Below are positions 1 to 8,715 of a DNA stretch of 64,000 nt, one piece after another (the stretch's first letter is position 1; every line of letters starts with the position of its first letter). Source of the DNA: a virus; IMG/VR virus record IMGVR_UViG_3300047157_000126, positions 1 through 64,000 of that record; one strand, 5' to 3'. The notes beneath the pieces were generated by a model. It worked only from the letters and a program-made list of their open reading frames with translations, did no database searches and was not told the origin of the DNA. The position numbers and the translations under genes are program-made.

Positions 1-70
1 ATTCACACCCGCTACAGGAAATGGTGGTACATATGCATATGATATTGTTAACACAGTATTAGTAAAGTGA
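1..70 (+). CDS. C-terminal end of an upstream virion protein (partial)
   Basis: The reading frame enters from outside the window and ends at the TGA at 68-70, giving a Gly/Thr-rich tail that ends NTVLVK. Composition resembles the tail fibre that follows, so it is probably another tail or fibre component, but only about 22 residues are visible and no domain can be named. The next gene starts 27 nt downstream behind a GGTGATTAA ribosome-binding site. Confidence 0.5.
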   Translation, partial: FTPATGNGGTYAYDIVNTVLVK

Positions 71-97
71 TTGGATAGTGAAAATCATGGTGATTAA

Positions 98-2413
98 ATG
101 GCAGGAACAGAAAAAGATTTTAAGATAAAAAAAGGACTAATAGTAACAGAAGGTATAACCCTCGGTGGACATACTTTCGATGACATTGATATTACTTCGG
201 AGGCTTCTGATGCTGACGACCATTTAATGACGGCTCTTGCAATAAAGAATAGAATTGAGGATTATGGTTATTCCACTACTGCTGGAACTGTTACATCAGT
301 TACAGCCGGAACAGGAATGACTCAAAGCGGAACTAGCACAGTTAATCCAACTTTGACTGTGGGTGCAGGAAATGGTATAACAGTCAACACGAATGATGTC
401 GCAATAACCGCAGCACAAACTACAATTACATCGGTGTTGAACACAGGTTTGGTTATCGGAAGAGATTCAACAGACCAAATTAAGTTCAGTACAGATAATC
501 AAATCATATTCAGGGTTGGTAATGCCGATGGTGTCACATTCAAAGCATCAGGAGAAATAGAAGCGACAAAGTTTGATGGTGCTTTAGAGGGCAACGCTGA
601 TACTGCTAGTGTTGCTAGTAGAGTTGTCGTAGTTGCAAATGACGCTGCTGGTTCATTTGTAAATGAAAATAATCTAATCTTATTCTCACCTGACGGTACT
701 GCTTCTAATGATGGGGGTAATCTTACACCTGAATCTTCTACTGATTTCCATTACAATCCTTCTTCCACTGTGTTGACTGTTCCAAAAATAACAGGTGATG
801 TTACAGGTGATGTAACAGGTACTGCGACTAACGCTACCGCCATTACACTCGGTGGACATTTAATTAATGACGTTGATATAGGAACTGAGTTAGTAGATAC
901 TGACGACCACATAATGTCATCCGGTGCGATTAAGGCTTACGTTGACGCAAATGCAGGTGGTGGTGCTACTGCTCTCAATGGTTTAACAGATGTAATTTCT
1001 AATATTACTAACTTTACAGACAGTATTCTAATTTCTCCTGATGGTGCAGCCCCCCCACATGGAACTTTAAGTAATGCACATTCAAATGTTGGAATTGGAA
1101 AAGATGCTTTATCCGTAGTAGCAAGTGGTTCATCAAATGTCGCACTTGGATTTAATGCAATGAAATCTTTCACTACGGGCTACAAGTCTGTCGCTATTGG
1201 TTATCGTGCAATGGACAGCACAACAGCAGTAGCGCAAGGAGTTGCTATTGGTGCAGATGCGGGAAGAAACATGACCGCTACAAATGCTGTTGTTATTGGT
1301 GCGGTTGCCGGAACTAATCTAACATCCGGTGCAGGTTCAGTATTCATTGGTGAAGGGGCGGGTTATGGGGTTACAACAGAAGCACACAACATTGCGATAG
1401 GCTCTATGGCTTTATCAAGTAGTAATCTTAGTGGTGCAACATACAACATCGGCATAGGAAGTTTCGTTGGATATGATATAACGTCAGGAGACTACAACAT
1501 CGGAATGGGTGCTTTTTCATTAAGGGAGTTGGAGAGTGGTTCTTCAAACTTAATGTTTGGTAAAAATTCAGGGATGAACATTACCACAGGAAATAGAAAT
1601 ATTGGTATTGGAGGTCAGTCTTATGATGGTGCTACATCAGAATCAGATAACATAGCAATCGGATATGATGCTTTAGGTGGTTCAGTAGCAGGTGCAGAAT
1701 ACACAGTAGCAATTGGGAATTACACGCTTGATGCTTTAACATCGGGAGATAACAACACAGCAGTAGGCCATAATTCTGCAACAGCATTAATCGAAGGAAA
1801 TCATAACACGGCAATAGGTTCTTACTCTTACTTTAGAGCAACAGATGGAACATATAATTGTGTTATAGGACAAAACTCAGGTGGAGGTTTAAGGTCGGGT
1901 AGTTATAACATAGCAATGGGCTTTAATACAATGGGTCAAGTGAATAATGACGGAGACTACAACGTAGCAATAGGCACACACTCTATGAATGCCGCAACAG
2001 GTAATGACGTTAATTATAACACAGCAATAGGCACAAGTTCATTACAAAGTATTACATCAGGCGCGAAGAACATAGCATTAGGACAAACTGCCGGAAATAA
2101 TATCACTAGCGGAGATTTTAACGTAGTAATTGGTGCGGCTGATGTAGCAAGTGCAACAGGTGATAGTCAGTTATCAATAAGTTCTGGTGATGGTGGTGTT
2201 ACTTGGATAACAGGTGCTTCAACAGGTGCAGTAGATATTCCCACAGCATTAGAAGTTGGTACAGGTACTCAACCATTACCTGCAAACGGTGTAGTTACAA
2301 TAATTAATGACGATTCAGACACCACTAAAACATTGTTACTTGTGGATAATGAATCAGATGCTACTAATGGCCCTGTTTTAACTTTGTATAGAAATACTGC
2401 TTCCCTCTGCTAA
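98..2413 (+). CDS. Tail fibre with YadA-like beta-roll repeats (N-terminal part)
   Basis: This 771-residue product is predicted to be a receptor-binding tail fibre. Residues about 1-310 carry two copies of a fibre-type segment containing 'TLGGHTFDDIDI' or 'TLGGHLINDVDI', followed by a stretch that includes 'ASDADDHLMT' or 'LVDTDDHIMS'. Residues about 325-700 form some twenty short repeats of the type 'N-x-A-I-G', characteristic of trimeric YadA/Hia head beta-rolls, which bind surfaces. The start is preceded by GGTGATTAA. The frame closes at TAA 2411-2413 after 'RNTASLC', in the middle of a typical fibre motif that continues in the +1 frame. The family role is well known; the receptor is unknown. 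Confidence 0.8.
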   Translation: MAGTEKDFKIKKGLIVTEGITLGGHTFDDIDITSEASDADDHLMTALAIKNRIEDYGYSTTAGTVTSVTAGTGMTQSGTSTVNPTLTVGAGNGITVNTNDVAITAAQTTITSVLNTGLVIGRDSTDQIKFSTDNQIIFRVGNADGVTFKASGEIEATKFDGALEGNADTASVASRVVVVANDAAGSFVNENNLILFSPDGTASNDGGNLTPESSTDFHYNPSSTVLTVPKITGDVTGDVTGTATNATAITLGGHLINDVDIGTELVDTDDHIMSSGAIKAYVDANAGGGATALNGLTDVISNITNFTDSILISPDGAAPPHGTLSNAHSNVGIGKDALSVVASGSSNVALGFNAMKSFTTGYKSVAIGYRAMDSTTAVAQGVAIGADAGRNMTATNAVVIGAVAGTNLTSGAGSVFIGEGAGYGVTTEAHNIAIGSMALSSSNLSGATYNIGIGSFVGYDITSGDYNIGMGAFSLRELESGSSNLMFGKNSGMNITTGNRNIGIGGQSYDGATSESDNIAIGYDALGGSVAGAEYTVAIGNYTLDALTSGDNNTAVGHNSATALIEGNHNTAIGSYSYFRATDGTYNCVIGQNSGGGLRSGSYNIAMGFNTMGQVNNDGDYNVAIGTHSMNAATGNDVNYNTAIGTSSLQSITSGAKNIALGQTAGNNITSGDFNVVIGAADVASATGDSQLSISSGDGGVTWITGASTGAVDIPTALEVGTGTQPLPANGVVTIINDDSDTTKTLLLVDNESDATNGPVLTLYRNTASLC

Positions 2414-2960
2414 TGATATATTAGGTAAAATAGAATTAAATGGTGAAGATAATGCAGGTAATCCTAGAGCATACGGAAGCATAAGACAAGAATCCACAAC
2501 CGTTGGTAATGGTTCACACGATGGTACTATGTTCTTGAATGTCGCTATTAATGGTACACAAACTGATGTAGTATCAGTAGATGGTACAGGCGGTTACGGT
2601 GGTTTAACTCATAATCCTAGCGGAATTAAAACATTAGGTAATGTAGTGGGTGCAACAAGTACTGCTAATAATAACTATATTACATTACTAGCAGTTCCCC
2701 ATGCTAACTTTAAGGCAATCAAAGCATCAGTTCATATTACAGATTCTTCGTCTAATGAAGTGCAGACAATGGATGTGATGTGTCATTATGATGGTTCAGC
2801 CGCTAACTTTACAGAATACGGTATTATTTATGATGGTGCTGCGCCAATAGGAGAAATAGAAGTTGATATTAATAGTAATAATATCCGCATAAGATTTAAG
2901 AATACACAAGGAGCAACAAGAACATTAGCAGGTAGCATACACGCAGTATGCCATCCATGA
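2403..2960 (+). CDS. Continuation of the tail fibre in the +1 frame
   Basis: From about 2403 the +1 frame reads 'PSANDILGKIEFNGED', the expected continuation of the fibre motif interrupted at 2411. It then runs without a stop to 2960. The first in-frame ATG is at 2529, so an independent product would be 143 residues and would lack its natural N-terminus. The C-terminal part (residues about 40-140 of that product) looks like a beta-rich tip domain. I read this as one about 950-residue fibre broken by a one-base shift at the run CCCTC (2403-2407). It could be a sequencing or assembly error, a true mutation or phase-variable slippage, or programmed frameshifting. Confidence 0.7.
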   Translation, partial: PSANDILGKIELNGEDNAGNPRAYGSIRQESTTVGNGSHDGTMFLNVAINGTQTDVVSVDGTGGYGGLTHNPSGIKTLGNVVGATSTANNNYITLLAVPHANFKAIKASVHITDSSSNEVQTMDVMCHYDGSAANFTEYGIIYDGAAPIGEIEVDINSNNIRIRFKNTQGATRTLAGSIHAVCHP

Positions 2961-2971
2961 GGTGATTAAAT

Positions 2972-3661
2972 ATGGGTAGACAAGCATTCAGAAGAAGAAA
3001 GAGTGATGGAACAGTAGATGATGGAACAGGCGGTGGTGCAAATACAGATGGTGCAGGTTTTAAGTTTCCAACTTCAAATAGAGTTCCAATGATGAATGGT
3101 GCTGCTAGCAATATTACAACTGCCCCAAGCATGAATGCTTATTGGGCTTATGGTAATTTAGTAAGTTTCTTAGAAAATAAAACTTTAGATAAGGCATGGA
3201 TATATATTAATACATTAGCATCCGGTAGTGCGGGAACAGGACTTACTGCCGCACTGTATGAATTAGCAGATAGTGTGTTGACAGATAGTAGTCCTAATGG
3301 AACACTAATTGCTACGGCTACTTGGGCGGCATCAAAGTTTGTTACATCATCGGGTTCAACAGGCTACAATTCAGAAGATTGGACAGTAGCGAGTGGACAA
3401 TCATTAACACTAGATAGTTCAAAATATTATGCTATTCTAACATCTAATTGGGCTAATAATCAAAACTCCGGTAGTACTAATTTTCAAGTTTTAGGGTGGA
3501 CTGGAACAGGAATACCTAACATTACAGGTTCGGGTGGAAACGTAGGTGTTAGTAATGGGTTTGCTATGTGGGTTAATGGTTCAACTTCTCCGGCAACATC
3601 TGTAAGTTTTTCAGGTTCGGGTTCGGGAAACAAAACAGCAGTATGGAGTACATTAACATGA
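2972..3661 (+). CDS. Putative fibre or tail tip protein
   Basis: Product of 229 residues, rich in Ser, Gly, Thr and Asn. A short basic N-terminus is followed by a Gly linker (residues about 12-25) and a probable beta-sandwich (about 40-225) of the kind found in phage fibre and carbohydrate-binding modules. No catalytic motif is visible. The gene follows the fibre by 11 nt with GGTGATTAAAT before its ATG, and its stop overlaps the next start (ATGA). Context supports a virion adhesin accessory; the exact role is unknown. Confidence 0.6.
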   Translation: MGRQAFRRRKSDGTVDDGTGGGANTDGAGFKFPTSNRVPMMNGAASNITTAPSMNAYWAYGNLVSFLENKTLDKAWIYINTLASGSAGTGLTAALYELADSVLTDSSPNGTLIATATWAASKFVTSSGSTGYNSEDWTVASGQSLTLDSSKYYAILTSNWANNQNSGSTNFQVLGWTGTGIPNITGSGGNVGVSNGFAMWVNGSTSPATSVSFSGSGSGNKTAVWSTLT

Positions 3662-3915
3662 TTAGATTAACACAATTATACAGAACAGAAGATGGTGTAC
3701 CCTATGATGTTTCATGGGAACAGTTTAGAGAATCAAGAAACCTTGCACTTTTAGCAACAGATTTTCATATGTTAACAGATAAATATAATTCTTTAACAGA
3801 AGAAGAACAAAATGCTATTACTACTTTTAGACAATGGTTAAGAGATGCACCAGAAAATTATGAGACAGCAAATGATGCTGTTGATAATTGGCCTCAAACG
3901 GAAAGTTGGTTTTAA
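3658..3915 (+). CDS. Small protein, possibly tail assembly chaperone-like
   Basis: I chose the ATG at 3658 because it overlaps the preceding TGA, which is the common arrangement in this genome. An upstream in-frame ATG at 3643 would lie inside the fibre gene. The product is 85 residues and contains 'FRQWLRDAP' and a conserved-looking 'W' terminal region 'NWPQTESWF'. Short phage tail proteins with a 'FRQ-x-LRD' helix occur next to fibre genes and are often annotated as assembly chaperones; the resemblance here is weak and I only suggest it. Confidence 0.5.
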   Translation: MIRLTQLYRTEDGVPYDVSWEQFRESRNLALLATDFHMLTDKYNSLTEEEQNAITTFRQWLRDAPENYETANDAVDNWPQTESWF

Positions 3916-3954
3916 GGAATAATTATAAAAAGAAAACAACACGGAGAAATTAAT

Positions 3955-4260
3955 ATGGCACTAAAAATTGAATACGAAACAAACTACGGAATAACTTGTG
4001 ATTATGCTCATTGTGTAATAGTTGATACTAGATGTCACAAAGAAGTAGATGATGAAGGAAATAAAACATTCCCCGTTCAATACAATGGAAAAATATACGC
4101 ATCGGATGATGCCTATGCTGATGGTGCATCTCCTATTGGTGGTTTTAATGGTAATTTTTTAATGAGTGAGTCTACCGCTAAAACTCAATACAATATAATT
4201 AAACAATGCTACATTGACTTAAAGACAAAAGATGGGTTTACAGAAGGCGAAGATTGTTAA
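3955..4260 (+). CDS. Hypothetical virion-associated protein
   Basis: Product of 101 residues with four cysteines and no recognisable domain. It closes the plus-strand structural module. A GGAG sequence lies about 10 nt upstream of the ATG. Its stop overlaps, tail to tail, the stop of a tiny gene on the other strand. Confidence 0.6.
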   Translation: MALKIEYETNYGITCDYAHCVIVDTRCHKEVDDEGNKTFPVQYNGKIYASDDAYADGASPIGGFNGNFLMSESTAKTQYNIIKQCYIDLKTKDGFTEGEDC

Positions 4261-4337
4261 TCCCAATCTTCAAATGATTCTGCCATAAATGCTTGCCACA
4301 TTTTACAAGCACCATTGTGGTGTTTTCTATTTTTCAT
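4257..4337 (-). CDS. Tiny 26-residue ORF at the convergent junction
   Basis: A 26-codon frame starts at 4337 behind GGGGGGTT (a plausible ribosome-binding site) and ends within the stop codon of the plus-strand gene. It encodes a Trp/Phe-containing peptide, 'CKMWQAFMAESFEDW' near its end. It is too short for a family call. It may be a real microprotein or a chance frame. Confidence 0.35.
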   Translation of the reverse strand: MKNRKHHNGACKMWQAFMAESFEDWD

Positions 4338-4751
4338 TGTAACCCCCCTTTTTTCGCTACCCAAAACCAAAAGTCATTAGAAACAGACCAAAACCATTTA
4401 TCTATTCTGTTTATATTCTCACCTCAGTTTTTAGAGTGTAGAATAAATGTATAAATTGCGTAGTAACAATTGCAAAAAAAATCTTAACTTGAACAATAGC
4501 AGTTTTTATTTCAATGGGTTGTGAGGTAATGCTTTCTAGCATCACCATTTCTAACATAGTGTAAAAAGTAAAGTGCTACTATATTGTCTTTTTTATTACC
4601 CGCATCAGGTATAGGTATTTATTGAGGGTACACCATTGGCGCGAATGAAACTAATTGAGAAAAGAAAACGCCATACTATTTGGAAAATACACAATTGAAG
4701 AGGTTATTTTTTATGGTGTTTAATATAGTAAACCCTCATGTAATCGGAACA
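4338..4751. other. Convergent intergenic region
   Basis: About 410 AT-rich bases separate the ends of the plus-strand fibre module and the minus-strand chaperonin operon, so transcription converges here. I see no convincing gene, tRNA or strong hairpin. T-rich tracts (for example around 4588 and 4708) could serve as archaeal-type terminators in either direction. Confidence 0.5.
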
Positions 4752-4937
4752 CTATCTTTTGAATAAACCCTTCGCTTTAAATGCTGTATCTACCCAAATA
4801 TGTTTACATTGTTTACATTCCCATAAATGAATTCTTTTCCCTCTAGTGTCATGGTATCTTGCAGATAATCTTCTAGGTATATGTTTGTACCCACATGCTC
4901 TACATGTGACATTTAGTTTATCCATCAATCTTCCCAT
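4752..4937 (-). CDS. Zinc-ribbon protein
   Basis: Product of 61 residues when started at the ATG at 4937, 1 nt after the chaperonin stop; a longer frame to 4964 would overlap that gene. Two CxxC knuckles, 'CRACGYKH' and 'CKQCKHIW', about 30 residues apart make a single zinc ribbon. Such short ribbons act as nucleic-acid or protein adaptors in archaeal viruses. It is the last gene of the chaperonin unit. Confidence 0.7.
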   Translation of the reverse strand: MGRLMDKLNVTCRACGYKHIPRRLSARYHDTRGKRIHLWECKQCKHIWVDTAFKAKGLFKR

Positions 4938-4938
4938 A

Positions 4939-6441
4939 TCACTCAACTGGCCTTCGGCTGACAATATCGTCTATTCTTAATATAGATGTCGTTACTTCTG
5001 TTGCCGAAAGCATTGCTTGTTTTATCAATTGCATAGGTTCTATAACATTCTCTTTTTCCATACTATGAATACCACCATTTGTCACATCTGGCCCGAATTC
5101 TAGATTCCCTTGCTGTACAGCGTGTCTCATAGAAAGTACTGTATCAAGTGGGTCATGTCCTGCGTTTTCAGCAATAGTGGCTGGTATAATCTCTAGAGCG
5201 TCAGCATAGGCTTCAATAGCCATTTGCGCTCTACCACCTATAGAAGCGGCATGATTTCTTAGATGTGAGGCCATTGCAACAAAAGAAGAGCCACCACCGT
5301 AAACAATACGATTTACATCTTTTACCATACCAACAACACCTAATGCATCATCAAATCCTCTTTCTACTTCATCAAGTGTGGATTGAGTAGCACCCCTAAG
5401 AATTAGAGTAGATTGGTCTGAAGATTCTGCTCCCTGAATAAATAAATAGTATACGTCATTATGTTTTTGTCTAATTATTTTAGCGTCTGAAGAATCTTCT
5501 AAATCATTTACTGTTTGTGCGACATTTAAGTTTAAAGTATTACTTAGGGCTTTCATCATACTTTCTGGTAATCTTCTTACCACACCTATATTATTTTTCT
5601 TTAGATATGCACAAATATTGTCGTGTACACCATCTCTAACGAATACTATACCTTCATCACCGATACTTTGAACAATCTTTTTTGCTTTATCTAAAAGACT
5701 ATCTTGGTTTCCTTGTTTAAATTGTGAATAAGATTCAGCATCCATTTGAATAGAAATATTTTCTTCAGTCTTTTCATTTTCAAGACCCGTATTAACTAAA
5801 ACTACTTTGGTATTCTTTTTGAAGTCAACATCTAAAACTAGATTCTTACTTAACACCACACCGTTAAAAAGATATGAATCTTCAATACTACCTCCCGGTA
5901 AACTAACAACTCTAACTTTATCTGATTCACCCGCTTTAACTACAGAATCTACACACAACTGACTGACAATATCAGTCGCTGTTTCTAGAGTTTTTCCTGT
6001 TATTGCTGTTTTTGCTATATTTTTTAGAACATCTTCATTTCCCTCAAAAGCAACATCACTTTCAAGATATTTTGAAGCCATTCTTGCTGCTTCATGATAA
6101 CCTCTACAAATTACATTTGGGTGTAGCCCTTTTTTGTACAAACTTTCGCTGTTAGTAAGTAATTGTCCGGCAAGTACTACTGTGGTGGTTGTTCCATCAT
6201 AGCACAGAGATTCTTGGGTCTTGGATATTTCTACCATCATTTTAGCACCCGGATGTGCAACATCTAGTTCTCGTAAAATTGTAGCACCATCATTTGTGAC
6301 TATAACGTTACCAGCACCATCTACCATCATTTTGTCCATACCCATTGGGCCCAGAGTACTCTTACAAGTCTCTACGATGGCTTTTGCTGCGTTTATATTC
6401 AATGCTTGCGCGTTTGCTTTTCTTGTTTCTTGTTTTTCCAT
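4939..6441 (-). CDS. Group II chaperonin (thermosome-like) subunit
   Basis: This 500-residue protein is a group II chaperonin subunit: ATP-driven folding of virion or host proteins in a double-ring cage. Visible are the nucleotide-binding 'TLGPMGMDKMM' (residues about 29-39), 'NDGATIL' (about 50), 'DGTTTTVVLAG' (about 82-92), 'GGGSS' (about 370), 'AENAGHDPLD' and the C-terminal 'EPMQLIKQA...ILRIDDI' signature. It is about 40-50 residues shorter than typical archaeal thermosomes, apparently with a reduced C-terminal tail. It lies at the end of the replication module, with a GAGGAATAA site upstream. Chaperonins occur in some marine archaeal viruses; dependence of this virus's capsid folding on it is inference. 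Confidence 0.93.
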   Translation of the reverse strand: MEKQETRKANAQALNINAAKAIVETCKSTLGPMGMDKMMVDGAGNVIVTNDGATILRELDVAHPGAKMMVEISKTQESLCYDGTTTTVVLAGQLLTNSESLYKKGLHPNVICRGYHEAARMASKYLESDVAFEGNEDVLKNIAKTAITGKTLETATDIVSQLCVDSVVKAGESDKVRVVSLPGGSIEDSYLFNGVVLSKNLVLDVDFKKNTKVVLVNTGLENEKTEENISIQMDAESYSQFKQGNQDSLLDKAKKIVQSIGDEGIVFVRDGVHDNICAYLKKNNIGVVRRLPESMMKALSNTLNLNVAQTVNDLEDSSDAKIIRQKHNDVYYLFIQGAESSDQSTLILRGATQSTLDEVERGFDDALGVVGMVKDVNRIVYGGGSSFVAMASHLRNHAASIGGRAQMAIEAYADALEIIPATIAENAGHDPLDTVLSMRHAVQQGNLEFGPDVTNGGIHSMEKENVIEPMQLIKQAMLSATEVTTSILRIDDIVSRRPVE

Positions 6442-6443
6442 TT

Positions 6444-6602
6444 TTATTCCTCCTCATTATTTTCTGGAGTAAAAGGCCAATTTACTTCATTCGCTATTCT
6501 ACTCGCCATTCTTTGTATATCTGACAATGCCCCACCTTGTGATATTGCTCGTAACAAAGTATCTATTCCAACTTTTAATTTTATTTCTTCTTCAATTTTC
6601 AT
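6444..6602 (-). CDS. Small acidic protein upstream of the chaperonin
   Basis: A 52-residue frame fills the gap between the exonuclease and chaperonin genes. It starts at 6602 behind GGTGAAAAA and ends 3 nt before the chaperonin start. The sequence is mostly helical, with an acidic tail 'NNEEE' whose codons also supply the GAGGAATAA ribosome-binding site of the chaperonin gene. No family recognised. Confidence 0.6.
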   Translation of the reverse strand: MKIEEEIKLKVGIDTLLRAISQGGALSDIQRMASRIANEVNWPFTPENNEEE

Positions 6603-6607
6603 TTTTT

Positions 6608-7219
6608 TCACCATTCTATTTCTATTTCAATCACTTCTCCTGTTTCCAGAGAACGGGATTTGACTATGTTATGTTCTTGCATATGTTTGTACAAATCATA
6701 TGTTAGTTTCGTATCTTTTAAACAATACTCAGCGACTTCTGTGTAACGCCCTTTACCCCACGCTTTAGGCGCTTCTATGCTAGACATAGACTTAAAATTA
6801 TCAATGGTATTTTTTACTAACATATCCAATGTAGTTGTAATTCTACCATGTTTTAAGGAGGATTTTTGAATTATCTTTTTAGTATCAATAATACTGTCTT
6901 GGTTTTTATACATTATATCCCCTGCTGCAAAACAATCTAGTGATTCTTTAATTACAGGTAAGTCAAAATTAAGTATATTGTGACCTAATATTTTTCCACC
7001 TTTCTCTATATGTGCGGTGAGGTGATTACCTATATCTTTAGCATGTAAAGGTAAGATTGTAGCATCTTTAATTGTGACTTCCTTCTTAGTAAATACTGTT
7101 GCATTAGAGCCATCCCAAGTTGCAATAACGCTGGGTTCAAAGAGTGTTCTATTATTCCATCCTCCAATATCATAAGAGTAATTCGCTGTTTCAATATCTA
7201 AAGATAGAATATCTGTCAT
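6608..7219 (-). CDS. DEDD-family 3'-5' exonuclease (DnaQ-like)
   Basis: Product of 203 residues with the RNase H-like exonuclease signature: 'LSLDIETA' near the start (Exo I, D-x-E), 'GHNILNFDLPVI' (Exo II, about residues 87-98) and 'YCLKDTKLTY' (Exo III, Y-x-x-x-D, about 168-177). These supply the four acidic residues of the DEDDy class. It probably trims DNA or RNA ends during replication or host-DNA scavenging. The gene lies directly downstream of the P-loop ATPase gene, in the same direction as primase and polymerase. Confidence 0.8.
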   Translation of the reverse strand: MTDILSLDIETANYSYDIGGWNNRTLFEPSVIATWDGSNATVFTKKEVTIKDATILPLHAKDIGNHLTAHIEKGGKILGHNILNFDLPVIKESLDCFAAGDIMYKNQDSIIDTKKIIQKSSLKHGRITTTLDMLVKNTIDNFKSMSSIEAPKAWGKGRYTEVAEYCLKDTKLTYDLYKHMQEHNIVKSRSLETGEVIEIEIEW

Positions 7220-7231
7220 GCTCTCACCAAC

Positions 7232-8650
7232 CTATCTTTGTACAAAAGTTATTCGTTTTTTATCCTTTTTTAATCTAAGGAATACTAACTTTCCAGATTT
7301 TGTGGATTCAAACATGTCTTTAGCATATTTTGTGAAGTGATTCCAAGCGGTACCTCTAGTCACATTTGCTCTATCTTCATAGACTCTTAACATTGCTTCT
7401 TTTCTTACCCAACCATTTCCTCGATTATCATCAAAGTCCATTTTTTCAGTGTTTTGGAATGATAGTGTAAACTTAGTTCTGTATTCAGCAACCTCTGTTT
7501 TCTTAAACCCAACTTCAACTTCGTCCTCTAACCATAGAATTAGATTTCTTGTTAAATCATAAAGAATATCTTTTGCCATATCTACGTGTTCACCTGTGAC
7601 TGTCCATACTCCTTCAATCATAGCCATGTGTGTAGCAAAAATAACTGTGTAATTTTCTACTGCTGGCATAAAAGACGCAACAACCTCACCTATACCGGGG
7701 GCTAAACCGTTTAGTAGGTCATAATAATCATCAATAGCATCATAACAAGCAGCGTAAAATGTTTCATCTGCCTTGAACATTTCATGCATTACACTTTCTA
7801 AAATTAATTCTTGTTCTTCCCTATCCATTCCATCCCACTCAATGAATGTGGTTTCTGACAAATTTAGAACTCTATCTCTAAGATTTTTTTGTAAATTGTT
7901 AAAGTAATCTGTAATTTCTTTGTAGTCTACAGCCATCTTTGGTAATTTTTTGAATGCGCTACTCATTCTTTTAATACTAACATCTTGCCTTTTTGCAGTG
8001 TCCCATTCACCCCAGTAAAGTAAAACTCTCTGGAAAATACCTTTTGTGAGCACGTAATCTTTTACTCCCTTTGGAGGGAAAGTAGTAATCCACATAGAAA
8101 CTAAAGATTCTGCTTCTATTCTTCCAGCCTTTGTATGTTTTACCATTTTATTCCCATGAGTTCCAACAGGGTTACATGCTGATTGGAGATATAGAACAGT
8201 TTCTTGACTGTGTTTGTTAGGGCTTAGGATAATACTACCCTCGTCAAAGTTAAGTCCCTTTCTCCCATTCAACAGTCCCTCTTTCATATCCTTTTGTCTA
8301 TTACCATCTTCGTCTACATATTCTTCCCAACCACCGATTAAAGCAGCGTCAGTCCCAGTAGTGTAATTATCTGTAGGGATTTCTGAATCTTTTGCGACAT
8401 CTCCAATAAATTCCCAAGAAACGGACTTACCAGTACGAGAAGGTTGTACCCAGAAAACGTGAACTCTAGGGTCTAAGTGGCTTGGACCCCAAGGAATCCT
8501 AACATAAGGTACTGCTGCTTGACCATTCAAAAAGAAAAAAGAAAGCATACCCGGAATATCATTATCCATTGATGTTTCTCTAAAATGTTCTATGTACCCT
8601 TTGAATATAGGGTATTTCTTTACCGCTTCATAATCTGCATAATCTCTCAT
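7232..8650 (-). CDS. P-loop ATPase, candidate replicative helicase
   Basis: Product of 472 residues with a Walker A motif 'QPSRTGKS' (residues about 68-75) and an acidic 'NFDEGSIIL' strand that fits Walker B (about 137). The C-terminal 170 residues, ending in a winged-helix-like basic segment, suggest a DNA-binding extension. No full MCM or DnaB signature is evident, but position next to primase, nuclease and exonuclease fits the otherwise missing replicative helicase or primase-associated ATPase (compare the DUF3987-type ATPases of other viruses). A terminase or partition role is less likely. Confidence 0.6.
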   Translation of the reverse strand: MRDYADYEAVKKYPIFKGYIEHFRETSMDNDIPGMLSFFFLNGQAAVPYVRIPWGPSHLDPRVHVFWVQPSRTGKSVSWEFIGDVAKDSEIPTDNYTTGTDAALIGGWEEYVDEDGNRQKDMKEGLLNGRKGLNFDEGSIILSPNKHSQETVLYLQSACNPVGTHGNKMVKHTKAGRIEAESLVSMWITTFPPKGVKDYVLTKGIFQRVLLYWGEWDTAKRQDVSIKRMSSAFKKLPKMAVDYKEITDYFNNLQKNLRDRVLNLSETTFIEWDGMDREEQELILESVMHEMFKADETFYAACYDAIDDYYDLLNGLAPGIGEVVASFMPAVENYTVIFATHMAMIEGVWTVTGEHVDMAKDILYDLTRNLILWLEDEVEVGFKKTEVAEYRTKFTLSFQNTEKMDFDDNRGNGWVRKEAMLRVYEDRANVTRGTAWNHFTKYAKDMFESTKSGKLVFLRLKKDKKRITFVQR

Positions 8651-8715
8651 AATTTGACCCCTCTAAAGGTCAGTATATAGTCTTATGTGTGATTATGTGT
8701 CTAGACATAAGATTT
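8651..8715 (-). promoter_or_regulatory. Promoter-like spacer with small inverted repeat
   Basis: This 65-nt gap carries, on the minus strand, a TATA-like CTATATACTG centred about 26 nt before the ATG at 8650, a usual archaeal spacing, then GAGGGGTC near the start. An inverted repeat, cttatgt (8682-8688) and acataag (8705-8711), lies just after the stop of the upstream nuclease gene and could attenuate read-through. Confidence 0.4.

Noticed and set aside
937-1814. Antisense frames inside the tail fibre
   Set aside because: Repeated beta-roll codons keep the other strand open; composition follows the sense repeats.
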